From: Sphingomonas quercus
GTDB lineage: Bacteria > Pseudomonadota > Alphaproteobacteria > Sphingomonadales > Sphingomonadaceae
Assembly: GCF_018863195.1 (NCBI RefSeq)
Contig: NZ_JAHKRT010000001.1
Location: 62,001 to 126,000, forward strand
Length of the DNA stretch: 64,000 nucleotides
Direction: 5' to 3'
Position numbers and translations under genes: made by a program
Notes under the pieces: model-generated
Seen by the model: the letters and a program-made list of their open reading frames with translations, nothing else
The model's database searches: none
What the model was told of the DNA's origin: nothing
Shown here: positions 35,970-47,285 of the stretch, piece by piece
Layout: each line of letters starts with the position of its first letter
How positions within the stretch are numbered: the stretch's first letter is position 1

Positions 35970-36377
35970 TTAGGAATTCACCCGCGGCATGCGAGGGCGG
36001 CGGGCCATGCGCGGCACCGCCTGGATGGTCGAGGTCATCATGCCGCCGCCGATCGGCCGGCGCGCCGCCTTCGGATTGATCGCGCGATCGAAAGCGATGC
36101 CGACGCAATCCTCATCCGACCAGGCGATCATGCCGCGCACCAGCCCGACGCCGCTCACCTCCAGCGCCACGCGTTCGGCCGGGGTAAAGAGGTGATCGCA
36201 CTCGGCCATCAGCCCGCCGGCGGAGATATTGCGGACACGGATCGAGATCGGCGCGGCGCCGGCATCGCCCTCGACGCGGAGCGTCCACAGGCGCAGCACG
36301 CTGTCCCGTGCGGAGGCGCGCTTGTCGCCGCCTTCCGAATGACCCTGGGCAGCCCCCGAACCGGCCGGCGCGTCCAT
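35970..36377 (-). CDS. PilZ domain protein (second of tandem pair)
   Basis: 135 residues. RASAR near 23 and VRNISAGGLMAEC near 53 are the c-di-GMP-binding motifs. The barrel ends GIAFDRAINPKAARRPIGG and is followed by GMMTSTIQ and a basic proline tail, closely mirroring the first PilZ protein. ATG 36377 has AAGGGG upstream. The pair looks like a recent duplication with diverged ends. Confidence 0.86.
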   Translation of the reverse strand: MDAPAGSGAAQGHSEGGDKRASARDSVLRLWTLRVEGDAGAAPISIRVRNISAGGLMAECDHLFTPAERVALEVSGVGLVRGMIAWSDEDCVGIAFDRAINPKAARRPIGGGMMTSTIQAVPRMARRPRMPRVNS

Positions 36378-36452
36378 TTCCAAAACCCCTTGTTGCGACA
36401 AGGTGCCGGAATGCACGATGAATGTTAAGGAAATGTCAGGGGCGGCGCCGCG

Positions 36453-36920
36453 CTATTCGTCGCGCGAGACCTTCTCGTTGCGTTCGTGGCGCTCCTGCGC
36501 CTCGACCGTCATGGTTGCGATCGGTCGGGCTTCGAGCCGGCCGAGCGAAATCGGTTCGCCGGTGACTTCGCAATAGCCATATTCGCCGTCTTCGATCCGG
36601 CGGAGCGCCGCATCGATCTTGGAGATGAGCTTGCGCTGGCGATCGCGGGTGCGCAGCTCGATCGACCAGTCCGTCTCGCTGGAGGCGCGATCGGTGATGT
36701 CAGGCTCGCGCATCGAATCGACCTGAAGCTGGGCCAGCGTGCCCTGCGCTTCCTTGAGGATCGATTCCTTCCAGGTGAGAAGCTTGTTGCGGAAATATTC
36801 GAGCTGGCGGGGATTCATGAACGGCTCGTCGGCGGCGGGGCGATAACCCTCGCCAGGCCAATGTTCGACGCCGTCGCCCTCCTCGGGATCGTGACCCATA
36901 ACGTCGGTCGTCGTCGCCAT
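36453..36920 (-). CDS. dksA: DksA/TraR family RNA polymerase-binding protein
   Basis: 155 residues. Coiled-coil region MNPRQLEYFRNKLLTWKESILKE and the tip motif ASSETDWS precede the zinc-finger region GYGYCEVTGEPISLGRLEARPIAT. Only one cysteine remains of the usual four, as in other alphaproteobacterial DksA proteins. DksA with ppGpp tunes rRNA and amino-acid promoters at the polymerase secondary channel. GGAG lies six bases before ATG 36920. Confidence 0.92.
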   Translation of the reverse strand: MATTTDVMGHDPEEGDGVEHWPGEGYRPAADEPFMNPRQLEYFRNKLLTWKESILKEAQGTLAQLQVDSMREPDITDRASSETDWSIELRTRDRQRKLISKIDAALRRIEDGEYGYCEVTGEPISLGRLEARPIATMTVEAQERHERNEKVSRDE

Positions 36921-37031
36921 CACGCTCTCCGCACCCGCGGGATTCGCAGGCCAGTTCAGCCCACACCCGATGCCCCGTGGCGCGCCCTATAGCCACCGCG
37001 CACGAGCCATACAAGACGTCATCCGGGTGAG

Positions 37032-37066
37032 AAAAAGGGCCGCGGCGGTTTGTCCCGCCGCGGCCC
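37032..37066 (-). terminator. Intrinsic terminator of the two-repeat secreted protein gene
   Basis: Read on the minus strand, a perfect 12-bp stem (GGGCCGCGGCGG/CCGCCGCGGCCC, loop GACAAA) is followed at once by five T. It lies 40 bases after the stop of the gene ending at 37108. Textbook form. Confidence 0.88.
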
Positions 37067-37107
37067 ATCATTGTATTGCAGATGCTTAGTATTTTGCTGC
37101 GGTGCGG

Positions 37108-37659
37108 TTAGTTGGCACCGGTCTTCGGCTTGGCCGCCTCGGCGGCGGCGTCCAGTTCGGCGGCGCTCATGCCGATGATCGGGCCATTGCCCGCATCCGC
37201 GAACGCGGTGAGCGGCAGCCGAACCTTGTTCTTCTGGGTGGCGACGACGGCGAAGTCGGATTCGACCTCCTCGATCGTGCCGACCGGCTGGCCCTTGGCG
37301 TCGTTCACGGCCATGCCCTTTTCGAGCTTGGCCGGGCCGGGCGCGGCGCTCGCCTGCGGCGCGGCGGCGCCGGCGGCGGCGTCAACCTGCTCGGCGGTCA
37401 TCCCGAGCAACAGGCCCTTGTCGCCCTGCGCGAATGCGCTCACCGGAATCTTGACCTTGCTCTTCGTGGTGGCAAGGACGGCGTTGGTGCCTTCCACGGA
37501 TTCGATGGTGCCGACAGTGCCGCCCTGCACGTCAAAGACGGAGGCGCCCTGCGTCACGTTCGGAGCGGCGGCGGCCGGCGCCGCAGGCTGCTGCGCCACC
37601 GTTGCGGTGGCGGTCAGTGCTCCGACGATCGCCGCGGTCGAATAGAAAAAGCCTCGCAT
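37108..37659 (-). CDS. Secreted protein with two internal repeats
   Basis: 183 residues. A signal peptide (cut near ATATVAQQ) is followed by two copies of a ~55-residue PRC-barrel-like unit. The first runs from GASVFDVQGGTVGTIESVEG to GMTAEQVDAAA, the second from GMAVNDAKGQPVGTIEEVES to GMSAAELDAAA. The copies share VxTIExVE, AVVATxKxKVxxPLxAF and GMxAxxLDAAA. An Ala/Pro linker joins them. Function unknown; probably a periplasmic protein of sphingomonads. Confidence 0.75.
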   Translation of the reverse strand: MRGFFYSTAAIVGALTATATVAQQPAAPAAAAPNVTQGASVFDVQGGTVGTIESVEGTNAVLATTKSKVKIPVSAFAQGDKGLLLGMTAEQVDAAAGAAAPQASAAPGPAKLEKGMAVNDAKGQPVGTIEEVESDFAVVATQKNKVRLPLTAFADAGNGPIIGMSAAELDAAAEAAKPKTGAN

Positions 37660-37714
37660 TTCAACTCCTTTCCAAGATTTGCGTTCAATATAAGCGACGA
37701 ATCGTGGTTGATGA

Positions 37715-39576
<1,862 letters not shown>

Positions 39577-39577
<1 letters not shown>

Positions 39578-40344
39578 TGCGCATCCTGCTCACCAATGAC
39601 GATGGCATCGAGGCGCCGGGCCTCAAGGTGCTGGAGGCGATCGCCGCGACGCTCTCCGATGATGTCACTGTGGTCGCGCCCGCCGAGGAGAATTCCGGCG
39701 CCGGCCACTCGCTCACCCTCACCCGCCCGCTGCGGCTGCGCGAACGCGGCGCGCGGCGCTTCGCCGTCACCGGGACGCCGACGGACGCGGTGATGATGGG
39801 CCTGGGCCTGATCATGAAGGACAATCCGCCGGACCTGATCCTGTCCGGCGTCAATCGCGGCGCCAACCTCGCCGAGGACGTCACCTATTCGGGCACCGTC
39901 TCGGCGGCGATGGAAGGCGCGCTGGCCGGCGTGCCCTCGATCGCGCTCAGCCAGGTCTATTCGCAGGAGGGCATGGGCGATCGCGTGCCGTTCGACGCCG
40001 CCGCCCGATGGGGCGAGCGGGTGCTGCGGCCGCTCATCGCCGAGCCCATGCCGCGCCACACGCTGGTCAACGTCAACTTCCCGGCGCTGCCCGCCGAACA
40101 GGTGCGCGGCATCCGGGTCTGCCGGCAGGGCATGCGCGACTATGGCCGGCTGCGCATCGTGCGCGGCACCGACCCGCGCGGCTATGACTATTACTGGTTC
40201 GGCCTCGGCATTCTCGAGGATACGACCGTCCCGGAGAGCGACCTTGCCGCCGTGGCCGAAGGCTATGTCGCCGTGACGCCGCTCCATCTCGACCTCACTC
40301 ACGAACCGTCGCTGGCGGCGCTGGCGGCCCGTTTCGAAGCCTGA
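39577..40344 (+). CDS. surE: 5'/3'-nucleotidase SurE
   Basis: 255 residues. The metal-binding NDDG at MRILLTNDDGIEAPG, the VAPAEENSGAGHSLT block and LSGVNRGANLAEDVTYSGTVSAAMEGAL are all intact. SurE removes phosphate from nucleotides and is linked to stationary-phase survival. It overlaps serS by one base. The usual partner pcm is not next to it but about 20 kb away at 60 kb. Confidence 0.96.
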
Positions 40345-40820
40345 CGACACCCGCCGACACGGCTTCGACAGGCTGTGGCGGCATGGACGCTGGACCGGCC
40401 AAGCTCGGCGTACGGCGAACGAGAGCGGCGCACGGATGGCGGCCGCTTTCGACGGCCGAACGTCAATAAGGCGCGCCGCTTTCGGACGCCATCGTCATGC
40501 GCGGGATGCGGGGCCGGGCAATTGCCACACGCCTGCTCGACCATGACGGCGAGGACCGCCTGCGCCAACGGCCAGATGGGGCGGATGAATCGCGCCCGCC
40601 CCGGCCCGACCACGGATCGCCCCGTCCCCCCGAGCCTGAACGCATCCCAGTGGATGCGCCCCGGAAAGCGACGGCGCATCTCCAGCTCGCCGGGATGGCC
40701 CAGCGCCGAGTCGCCGCCGCCATTGTCCGCCCTCGTCAGCCACGCCGCGCACCCGCCCCGGTTTCGGCACGCGCGCCCCCTCGAAATGCGCCGCGTCTTC
40801 GACTATATGCGCGCCTTCTC
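40345..40820. other. 476-bp gap between surE and rimO
   Basis: Several open frames cross this stretch on both strands, but none has a recognisable domain, a good ribosome site and consistent codon use. A minus-strand frame (stop near 40299, from about 40679) is the most protein-like and overlaps surE. I see no clear gene, tRNA or repeat. Confidence 0.4.
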
Positions 40821-42170
40821 ATGGAAATCACTCTGCCCCCCGCGCCCAAAGTCGGCATGGTCTCGCTCGGCTGCCCGAAGAATCTCGTCGACAGCGAGCG
40901 TATCCTCACCAAGCTCCGCTCGGACGGCTATGCCATGTCGCCAGACTATGCCGGTGCCGACGTGGTGCTCGTCAACACCTGCGGCTTTCTCGACAGCGCG
41001 AAGGAAGAGAGCCTGGAGGCGATCGGCGAGGCGATCGCCGAAAATGGCCGCGTCATCGTCACCGGCTGCATGGGTCAGGAGGCGGAGACGATCCGCGCCC
41101 GCTTCCCGCAGGTGCTCGCCGTTACCGGCGCACATCAATATGAGCAGGTGGTCGGCGCCGTGCACGAAGCCGCGCCGATGCCGGCCTCGCCCTATCTCAA
41201 CCTGGTGCCGGATCGCGACCTCAAGCTGACACCGCGCCATTACAGCTATCTGAAGATCTCCGAAGGCTGCAATCACCGGTGCAGCTTCTGCATCATTCCG
41301 GCGCTGCGCGGCGATCTCGTCAGCCGCCGCCCGGATGCGATCCTGCGCGAGGCGGAAAAGCTGGTCGCCGCAGGCACGCGCGAGTTGCTGGTGATCAGCC
41401 AGGACACCTCCGCCTACGGCCTCGACCTGAAGCATGCCGAGTGGCCGTGGAAGGGCGCGCCGGTACGCGCGCACATGACCGATCTCGCGCGCGAGCTGGG
41501 CAAGCTCGGCGCGTGGGTGCGGCTCCATTATGTCTATCCCTATCCGCATGTCGACCGGGTGATCCCGCTGATGGCCGAGGGGCTGGTGCTGCCTTATCTC
41601 GACATCCCGTTTCAGCACGCCGCGCCGAATGTGCTGCGGGCGATGAAGCGCCCGGCCAACGAGGCCAGGGTGCTGGAGCGGCTGAGGAGCTGGCGCGCCA
41701 TCTGCCCGGACATCGCCATCCGCTCGACCTTCGTGGTCGGCTTCCCCGGCGAGACCGAGGCGGATTTCCAGTATCTGCTGGATTGGCTGGACGAAGCCCA
41801 GCTCGACCGCGTCGGCGCGTTCCGGTTCGAGCCGGTCGCCGGCGCTGCCGCCAACAGCCTGCCGGACCCGGTGCCTGAGTCAGTGAAGGAGGAACGCTAT
41901 CAGCGACTGATGGCGAAGACCGCCGCCATTTCCGCGGCCAAGCTGGCCGCCAGGGTCGGCCGCGTTCTGGACGTGATCATCGACGAGGTGGGCGAGCCGG
42001 ACGAGGACGGCGCGCGCGGCGCAACCGGCCGCTCGCAGGCCGACGCGCCGGAGATCGACGGCGCGGTCTATCTCCGCGATGTCGGCGATGTCGCGCCGGG
42101 CGATATCATCCCGGTGACGATCGAGGATGCGGACGAACATGATCTCTACGGAGTGCCCGCCGCGCGCTGA
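40821..42170 (+). CDS. rimO: Ribosomal protein S12 methylthiotransferase
   Basis: 449 residues, radical-SAM enzyme that methylthiolates an Asp of S12. The N-terminal MTTase domain starts [17 protein letters not shown] with further Fe-S cysteines in NTCGF and TGCMG. The radical-SAM cluster motif CNHRCSFC has Cys150, Cys154 and Cys157. The C-terminal TRAM domain ends the protein. [12 protein letters not shown] and IPALRG(D/K)LVSR are RimO hallmarks. ATG 40821 begins the conserved region, though no strong ribosome site precedes it. Confidence 0.95.
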   Translation: MEITLPPAPKVGMVSLGCPKNLVDSERILTKLRSDGYAMSPDYAGADVVLVNTCGFLDSAKEESLEAIGEAIAENGRVIVTGCMGQEAETIRARFPQVLAVTGAHQYEQVVGAVHEAAPMPASPYLNLVPDRDLKLTPRHYSYLKISEGCNHRCSFCIIPALRGDLVSRRPDAILREAEKLVAAGTRELLVISQDTSAYGLDLKHAEWPWKGAPVRAHMTDLARELGKLGAWVRLHYVYPYPHVDRVIPLMAEGLVLPYLDIPFQHAAPNVLRAMKRPANEARVLERLRSWRAICPDIAIRSTFVVGFPGETEADFQYLLDWLDEAQLDRVGAFRFEPVAGAAANSLPDPVPESVKEERYQRLMAKTAAISAAKLAARVGRVLDVIIDEVGEPDEDGARGATGRSQADAPEIDGAVYLRDVGDVAPGDIIPVTIEDADEHDLYGVPAAR

Positions 42171-42224
42171 GACGAGGCCGGGCTGACCGGTGGTGATGGG
42201 ACGCTCGGCCGCACCCCTCAGCCT

Positions 42225-42690
42225 TGGCATCAGGATCCACTCCGCCGCGCACGCCGGCGCCTGTGGCGGAATGCTGGCATGACGGGAGGGACGGAATGGA
42301 CGTCCGGTCGCCTCCGCCCACCCGTCACCCTGAACTTGATTCAGGGTCCATCCAGCCACGCTCGCCGGCGCCTGTGGAGCCGTGGATGCTGGAATCGCGT
42401 TCAGCATGACGGGCGGGACGCCATGGACGCCCGGTCGCCTCCGCCCGATCCGTCACCCTGAACTTGATTCAGGGTCCATCCAGCCACGCCCGCCGGCGCC
42501 TGTGGGGCCGTGGATGCTGAATCAAGTTCAGCATGACGGGCGGGACGCCATGGACGCCCGGTCGCCTCCGCCCGATCCGTCACCCTGAACTTGATTCAGG
42601 GTCCATTCAGCCGCGCTCGCCGGCGCCTGTGGAGCCGTGGATGCTAGAATCGCGTTCAGCATGACGAGAGGAAGGGAATGGTCGCCCGGT
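42225..42690. repeat. Tandem array of ~127-bp units with paired palindromes
   Basis: Three near-identical units plus a degenerate partial first unit fill most of the gap between rimO and the PEP-CTERM gene. GTCACCC marks start at 42324, 42452 and 42579, giving a period of 127-128. Each unit holds one palindrome CCCTGAACTTGATTCAGGG and, about 55 bases on, a second (ATGCTGAA and TTCAGCAT around TCAAG, more degenerate in some copies). Their cores are the same sequence in opposite directions, like bacterial interspersed REP pairs. Short frames inside are not genes. Confidence 0.85.
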
Positions 42691-42735
42691 CTCCCCATCC
42701 TCCTCGCCACGCTGGGCCGGTTCGGCCGCCCCGTG

Positions 42736-43593
42736 TCAGGCGAGGCGAGGCGTCAGTCGGCGGCGACGCATCCCCGTGCCGACCACCCCGAAACCGAGGA
42801 TGAGCATTGCCCAGGTCGCCGGCTCCGGCACCGCCGACGGCGGGACGACGATGCACGAGCTGTCGCCGCTCTCGCAAAGCTCGGGATCGATAAGGCCGCC
42901 CGGGTTCTCCTTGGTGTTGAACCAGCCAACCGTGTGATTATCGGATTCATAGCCCGCGGTGGAGGTCGGCTCGGAGAATATGATCTCGTCAAACCCGGCG
43001 CCGGCCAGATCGAGGAAATTGAGGAAGACATAAGGCTCGCCGGCATTCAGCCCGGTGTACGGATTGCCGTAATAATCCGGCATCGTGCTGACCAGCGCGA
43101 GCACATCGGCCTGCGCGAACGTCGCGACGGTAACGCCGCCGTCCCGGAATATCAGGGTGTTATACTGGTCCAGCGCGGACAGCCAGAAGCCAAAATAATT
43201 GACGTTGCCATTGTCCGACTGTGTGTCATTCAGGCTCAACGAATAGGATGTCTGGCCGCTCGACAATCCAGCGACGACGTAGTCGCTGCCGCCCGCGCCA
43301 CCGAACTGATCGGCATTATGGGCGTAGACGTCATGATAGGTGCCGTTGATGGCGCTGCCACCAAAGTCCGTCGCCCTCTCCGCATAATAAGTGGTCACGC
43401 CGACCGAACTGTCCGTCGCCCACCCGTCAAACGTCTCGCTGCCGTAGGAATCGAAATATTTTGCGGCCGGGCCAGTCGTCGCCTTCGGCGCCTCGATGGT
43501 CACCTGCCATCCCGCCGGCAGCGCCGCCGGCGCCGCGGACGCACCCAGCAGCGCCATGGCGGCCGCCGACGTCAGCAAAATCCGATTACGCAT
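42736..43593 (-). CDS. PEPxxWA-CTERM secreted protein
   Basis: 285 residues. A signal peptide (MRNRILLTSAAAMALLGASAAPAA) leads to a beta-rich domain with the NYFGFWLSALDQYNTL and YVFLNFLDLAGAGFDEIIF blocks. The C-terminus is VPEPATWAMLILGFGVVG plus RRRR, the sphingomonad PEPxxWA sorting signal recognised by exosortase-type machinery. GAGGGGAG precedes ATG 43593. Probably surface- or matrix-associated. No exosortase gene is in the window. Confidence 0.88.
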   Translation of the reverse strand: MRNRILLTSAAAMALLGASAAPAALPAGWQVTIEAPKATTGPAAKYFDSYGSETFDGWATDSSVGVTTYYAERATDFGGSAINGTYHDVYAHNADQFGGAGGSDYVVAGLSSGQTSYSLSLNDTQSDNGNVNYFGFWLSALDQYNTLIFRDGGVTVATFAQADVLALVSTMPDYYGNPYTGLNAGEPYVFLNFLDLAGAGFDEIIFSEPTSTAGYESDNHTVGWFNTKENPGGLIDPELCESGDSSCIVVPPSAVPEPATWAMLILGFGVVGTGMRRRRLTPRLA

Positions 43594-43877
43594 TCTCACT
43601 CCCCTCTCGCATCGCATGGAGGCGGAGCCGGCGCACTCCAAAATCCCCGTTCCGTGACGGACGATTCATATGAGGATTTTACGCATTCTTATCAACGCAG
43701 ATTACGATGCATTGCGTGTATGATTTCGATACATCGGTTTCGATTTTTTGTACTTGATCTGTCGCCCGTCACTGCGCAGCCGCCGTTTCCGCTCCGCGGG
43801 CGGACATGGGCTGGATCAATGGCGCGCGATCGCCCACATAAGCGAAACCCCTTCCCTCCGATCCGACCGAGCCGCCG

Positions 43878-45260
43878 ATGACCGACTTCGCCGCCCTCCT
43901 CCAGCCCGACCTCGGCCAGCCTGCCCACCGTCTCCATTTGCTGCGCAAGGATGATCTGGACGGCTGGCTGCGCGGGCAGCCGGAGCGGGTGCGCGCCGCT
44001 GTTGCCGCCCAGCGCTTCGAGGCAAAGCCGGGGGAGTTCGCGATGCTGCCGGGCGATGGCGCCGATGATTGGGAGGCGGCGCTCGGCCTGCCGGCCAAGC
44101 CCGGCCCCTGGGATATCGCGCCGGCAGTGGCCAAGCTGCCCGCCGGCACCTATCGCGCCGCGCCGGCCATCGCGCCGCTGGCCGGGCTCGGCTGGCTGCT
44201 CGCCCAGCATCGTTTCGAACGTTATCGCCTGTCGCCCGATCCACAGCCCGAGCGCGTGCTGATCGTCACCGATGTCGCGCGCATCGAGGAGACGGTGCGT
44301 CTCGCGCAGGCGGTGGCGCTGGTCCGCGATCTCGTCGACACCCCGGCCTCGGACATGGGGCCTGCCGATCTCGTGGCGGCGGCGCAGCAGGCGGCGGCGG
44401 GGTGCGGGGCGGAACTGACCGTCACCGACGGCAAGGCGCTCGCCGAGGGCTATCCGATGATCCACGCCGTCGGACGCGCCGCGACCGCGGATCGCGCGCC
44501 GCGGCTGATCGAACTCGACTGGGGCAATCCCGATCACCCGCGCCTCGCCATCATCGGCAAGGGCGTATGCTTCGATTCGGGCGGGCTCGATATCAAGCCG
44601 TCCTCGGGCATGCGCCTGATGAAGAAGGATATGGGCGGGGCGGCGCACGCCATCGCCCTCGCACGGCTGGTGATGGAGGCGCGCTTGCCGGTGCGGCTGC
44701 ACATGCTGGTGCCAGCCGTGGAGAATGCAGTGTCGGCGGCGTCCTTCCGTCCCGGCGACATATTGGCCAGCCGCAACGGCGTCACCGTCGAGATCGGCAA
44801 CACCGACGCCGAGGGCCGGCTGATCCTTGCCGACGCGCTGACTAGGGCGCTGGAGGGCGAGCCGGATTTGATCGTCGACTTCGCGACCCTCACCGGTGCG
44901 GCGCGGGTCGCGCTCGGCCCGGACCTGCCGGCGCTTTTCTCCAATGACGACAGCCTCGCCGCCGACCTGCTCGCCGCCGCCGACGCCTCTGGCGACCCGT
45001 TATGGCGACTGCCGCTGTGGCAACCCTATGCCGAAATGCTGAAATCCGACCTGGCGGACATCGGCAATGCGGCCGACGGGCCGTTCGCCGGCGCCGTCAC
45101 GGCGGCGCTGTTCCTCAACCGTTTTGTGCCCGACGGCACGCCATGGGCGCACCTCGACACGTTCGCCTGGATGCCCGCCGCCAGGCCGGGCCGCCCGCGC
45201 GGCGGCGAGGCGCTTGGCCTGATGGCGGTGTGGGAGATGCTGCGCCGGCGCTTCGGCTAG
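43878..45260 (+). CDS. Leucyl aminopeptidase family (M17)
   Basis: 460 residues. Two-zinc aminopeptidase with IIGKGVCFDSGGLDIKPSSGMRLMKKDMGGAA (lysine and Asp ligands) and the M17 signature NTDAEGRL near 308-315. VRDLVDTPASDMGP is also typical. It releases N-terminal residues in the cytosol. The ~170-residue N-terminal domain is less conserved, which is why I give no symbol; relatives are annotated as PepA/PepB-like. Converges on the small membrane gene with a 4-bp overlap. Confidence 0.92.
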   Translation: MTDFAALLQPDLGQPAHRLHLLRKDDLDGWLRGQPERVRAAVAAQRFEAKPGEFAMLPGDGADDWEAALGLPAKPGPWDIAPAVAKLPAGTYRAAPAIAPLAGLGWLLAQHRFERYRLSPDPQPERVLIVTDVARIEETVRLAQAVALVRDLVDTPASDMGPADLVAAAQQAAAGCGAELTVTDGKALAEGYPMIHAVGRAATADRAPRLIELDWGNPDHPRLAIIGKGVCFDSGGLDIKPSSGMRLMKKDMGGAAHAIALARLVMEARLPVRLHMLVPAVENAVSAASFRPGDILASRNGVTVEIGNTDAEGRLILADALTRALEGEPDLIVDFATLTGAARVALGPDLPALFSNDDSLAADLLAAADASGDPLWRLPLWQPYAEMLKSDLADIGNAADGPFAGAVTAALFLNRFVPDGTPWAHLDTFAWMPAARPGRPRGGEALGLMAVWEMLRRRFG

Positions 45261-45493
45261 CCGCCGCTCCTTCGCGGCCCGAAGCAGAAGACGACCGCAA
45301 GGATCAGCGCGATCATCCCGGTGACGAGGCCGCCGAATCCGGGAAGCCGGGCGAAGAAAAACCAGCCGAGCCCGACGCACAGCGCCCCCATCCAGTAGCA
45401 TCGGACAAGACCGAGGCGCAGCAGCACCCGGTCCTCTTCGCTGAGCACCCTTTTGCGCCGCGATCCCCGGCGCCCCGGCTTCACCACACTCAT
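45257..45493 (-). CDS. Small membrane protein, unknown
   Basis: 78 residues. A basic N-terminus (KPGRRGSRRKRVLSEEDR) precedes two hydrophobic segments (YWMGALCVGLGWFFFARL and GFGGLVTGMIALILAVVFCF). GGAGGAG lies upstream of the ATG. Positive-inside charge suggests a cytoplasmic N-terminus. No family recognised. Confidence 0.65.
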   Translation of the reverse strand: MSVVKPGRRGSRRKRVLSEEDRVLLRLGLVRCYWMGALCVGLGWFFFARLPGFGGLVTGMIALILAVVFCFGPRRSGG

Positions 45494-45712
45494 GTCGCTC
45501 CTCCCTGTCTCACCCCGGATTGCGACCGGGGCAGGGTGCGGGATCAGTTCCTAAGGCAAGGTAAATTGACATGCGGCGCGAACGCCATCGAGATGACCGC
45601 CCTCGCCAATATGCCGTGCCGCGTTCGTCGCCGGCCTTGCGCAAATCACCGTTCGCGCCGATCAGATGGGCCTGGGGAGGTCGTGCCGCCCTTCAGCAAT
45701 CGGGGATACGAG

Positions 45713-46666
45713 ATGGGATGCCGCAAGTTCGTCGTAGTGATGATGACAACGATTGCGGCGCTGCCGCTCCACCCTGCGCTGGCGGATGACGCGCCGCGCC
45801 TCAAGGCAGATCACTCCTACTATACCTCGATCACCGAGCTTCCGAGCAACCAGGAGAGCGGCGTCGATATCGATCAGTTCATCGGCTATCCGCAAACCGC
45901 GTTCGCCAGGATCTTCAACGGGCTGATGACGCAGTCGATGTTGCGCGCGGGCGACCCCTATAAGCCCGGCCCCGCCGGTGCGGTGCTCGAATATCGTGAC
46001 GACCTTTCGCTCGCCACGCTGGAGCCGCATTACGAGACCGGGACCGAAGCGTCCTCAAAGGTCATGTTCTATTATGTGCAGGACGGCGTCGGCAGGGTCG
46101 ATACCGGCCCGGGTACCCAGGCCTATGATCTTCATAAAGGCGTCGGCATTCTTCTCGCCCCCGGCACCGCGCAGCATTTCGTCAACACCGGCGACGGCAA
46201 GTTGAGCATGATCATGCTAAGCTGGTCGAAGAATGACGGGCTGAAGGTGGCCCAGCCGATCAAGGTGATCGACAGCGACAAATCGCCGCTGAACGAGCGC
46301 CGCGCCCATTGGGTGCATTCGGGCAAGCCAATGTTCGGGTTGAGCGACGGCGTCAACATTACCATCTCGCCGATCCTCATCCCGCCCGGCACCTATGCTG
46401 GCCCGCACGCCCATTCGGAAGGGGTCGAGGAGATCTGGGTCAAGGTCGGCGCGGACACCGGCTATGCGATCCTCGGCAGCGAGATCCGCAAGATCGACGG
46501 CACCGGCGCCTTCCTCGCGCCGCCGAACGGCATCACCGTCCACTCGTCGATGAACCTGACGAGCAACCCGGAAATCTGGCTCTATATTTCCTATCGCAAT
46601 CCGAACGAGAAGCGCCCGGGGTGGCCGGGGGGCCCGCCGATGGCGAAGCCGCGCGCCGCGCGCTAG
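45713..46666 (+). CDS. Secreted bicupin protein
   Basis: 317 residues. A signal peptide (MGCRKFVVVMMTTIAALPLHPALA) precedes two cupin barrels. The first has GVGRVDTGPGTQAYDLHKG and LAPGTAQHFVNTGD. The second has ISPILIPPGTYAGPHAHSEGVEEIWVKVG (HxH and E metal-site pattern) and FLAPPNGITVHSS. Cupins of this type may be dioxygenases, isomerases or binding proteins; the function here is unknown. Start 45713 has GGGGA upstream. Confidence 0.82.
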   Translation: MGCRKFVVVMMTTIAALPLHPALADDAPRLKADHSYYTSITELPSNQESGVDIDQFIGYPQTAFARIFNGLMTQSMLRAGDPYKPGPAGAVLEYRDDLSLATLEPHYETGTEASSKVMFYYVQDGVGRVDTGPGTQAYDLHKGVGILLAPGTAQHFVNTGDGKLSMIMLSWSKNDGLKVAQPIKVIDSDKSPLNERRAHWVHSGKPMFGLSDGVNITISPILIPPGTYAGPHAHSEGVEEIWVKVGADTGYAILGSEIRKIDGTGAFLAPPNGITVHSSMNLTSNPEIWLYISYRNPNEKRPGWPGGPPMAKPRAAR

Positions 46667-46672
46667 TTGCGC

Positions 46673-47071
46673 TCAGGCGGCGCGGCGGGCGGCGGCCAGC
46701 CCCTCGAACGTGCCGCGCACATTCGGGGAGGCGGTCGCCACCAGGCGCGACACCTGGGCGAGAAAGGCCTCGGCGTCGTCATGGCTGTGGCGGCTGGCCA
46801 TCGCCCACGATCCGAACTCCCGCGACGCAACGCTCCGGTCCGACAGGAGGACGACGGCGCGATGCCGATCATCGGCGCGGATGCGCATCAGCACCCGGTC
46901 GAGCATCGGCCCGTCGCCCTCGATCGCCTGCAGGAAGCGCCGGCCGTCGAAATAGAGCAGCCCGGTAATGCCGTCGCGGCGGTTGTTCGCCTGCGAGACC
47001 GTCAGGATGCGATCGACCTCGGCCGGCGCGAGCGCGCGCGATGCTGTGCTGATGTAGACGATCTGGCGCAT
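46673..47071 (-). CDS. BLUF-domain blue-light photoreceptor
   Basis: 132 residues, essentially one BLUF domain. The flavin-photocycle residues sit at Tyr6 (QIVYIS), Asn30 (ANNRRDGITG), Gln48 (RRFLQAIEG), Trp89 and Met91 (FGSWAMA). Relative spacing equals that of cyanobacterial PixD/Slr1694 with an offset of two. It binds FAD and changes hydrogen bonding on blue light. There is no output domain, so it must signal through a partner. Start 47071 is ATG with AGGA upstream. Confidence 0.92.
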   Translation of the reverse strand: MRQIVYISTASRALAPAEVDRILTVSQANNRRDGITGLLYFDGRRFLQAIEGDGPMLDRVLMRIRADDRHRAVVLLSDRSVASREFGSWAMASRHSHDDAEAFLAQVSRLVATASPNVRGTFEGLAAARRAA

Positions 47072-47156
47072 GTCGAAATCCTGACTCGCCCCTGTATCGC
47101 CCCAGACGGTTAGCAATTGATGAAGCGGGGGTCGCGGGTGGCGACCCCCAGGCGGT

Positions 47157-47285
47157 CTATTGATAGCCGCCCTCCTTGCGCTCTTCGGCGGCCTCTTCCT
47201 GCGCCTCTTCGAGTGCGCCGCTCTCCTCGTCCTCGGTCGGTTGCTGCTCGGTGTCGGTATTTGCGTTTTCCGGGGTTGTCGCCAT
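47157..47285 (-). CDS. Very small acidic protein
   Basis: 42 residues, rich in Glu, Gln and Thr (DTEQQPTEDEESGALEEAQE), ending KEGGYQ. GAGGAG lies about nine bases before ATG 47285. It looks disordered or helical and resembles small hypothetical proteins in sphingomonads. It lies 85 bases upstream of the BLUF gene on the same strand, so they might share a transcript. Confidence 0.55.
   Translation of the reverse strand: MATTPENANTDTEQQPTEDEESGALEEAQEEAAEERKEGGYQ

Noticed and set aside
40299-40679. Minus-strand frame between surE and rimO
   Set aside because: Somewhat protein-like but overlaps surE, has no clear ribosome site and no recognised domain.
42279-42680. Several ~60-residue frames with repeated sequence
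   Set aside because: They are translations of the 127-bp repeat array, with no ribosome sites.
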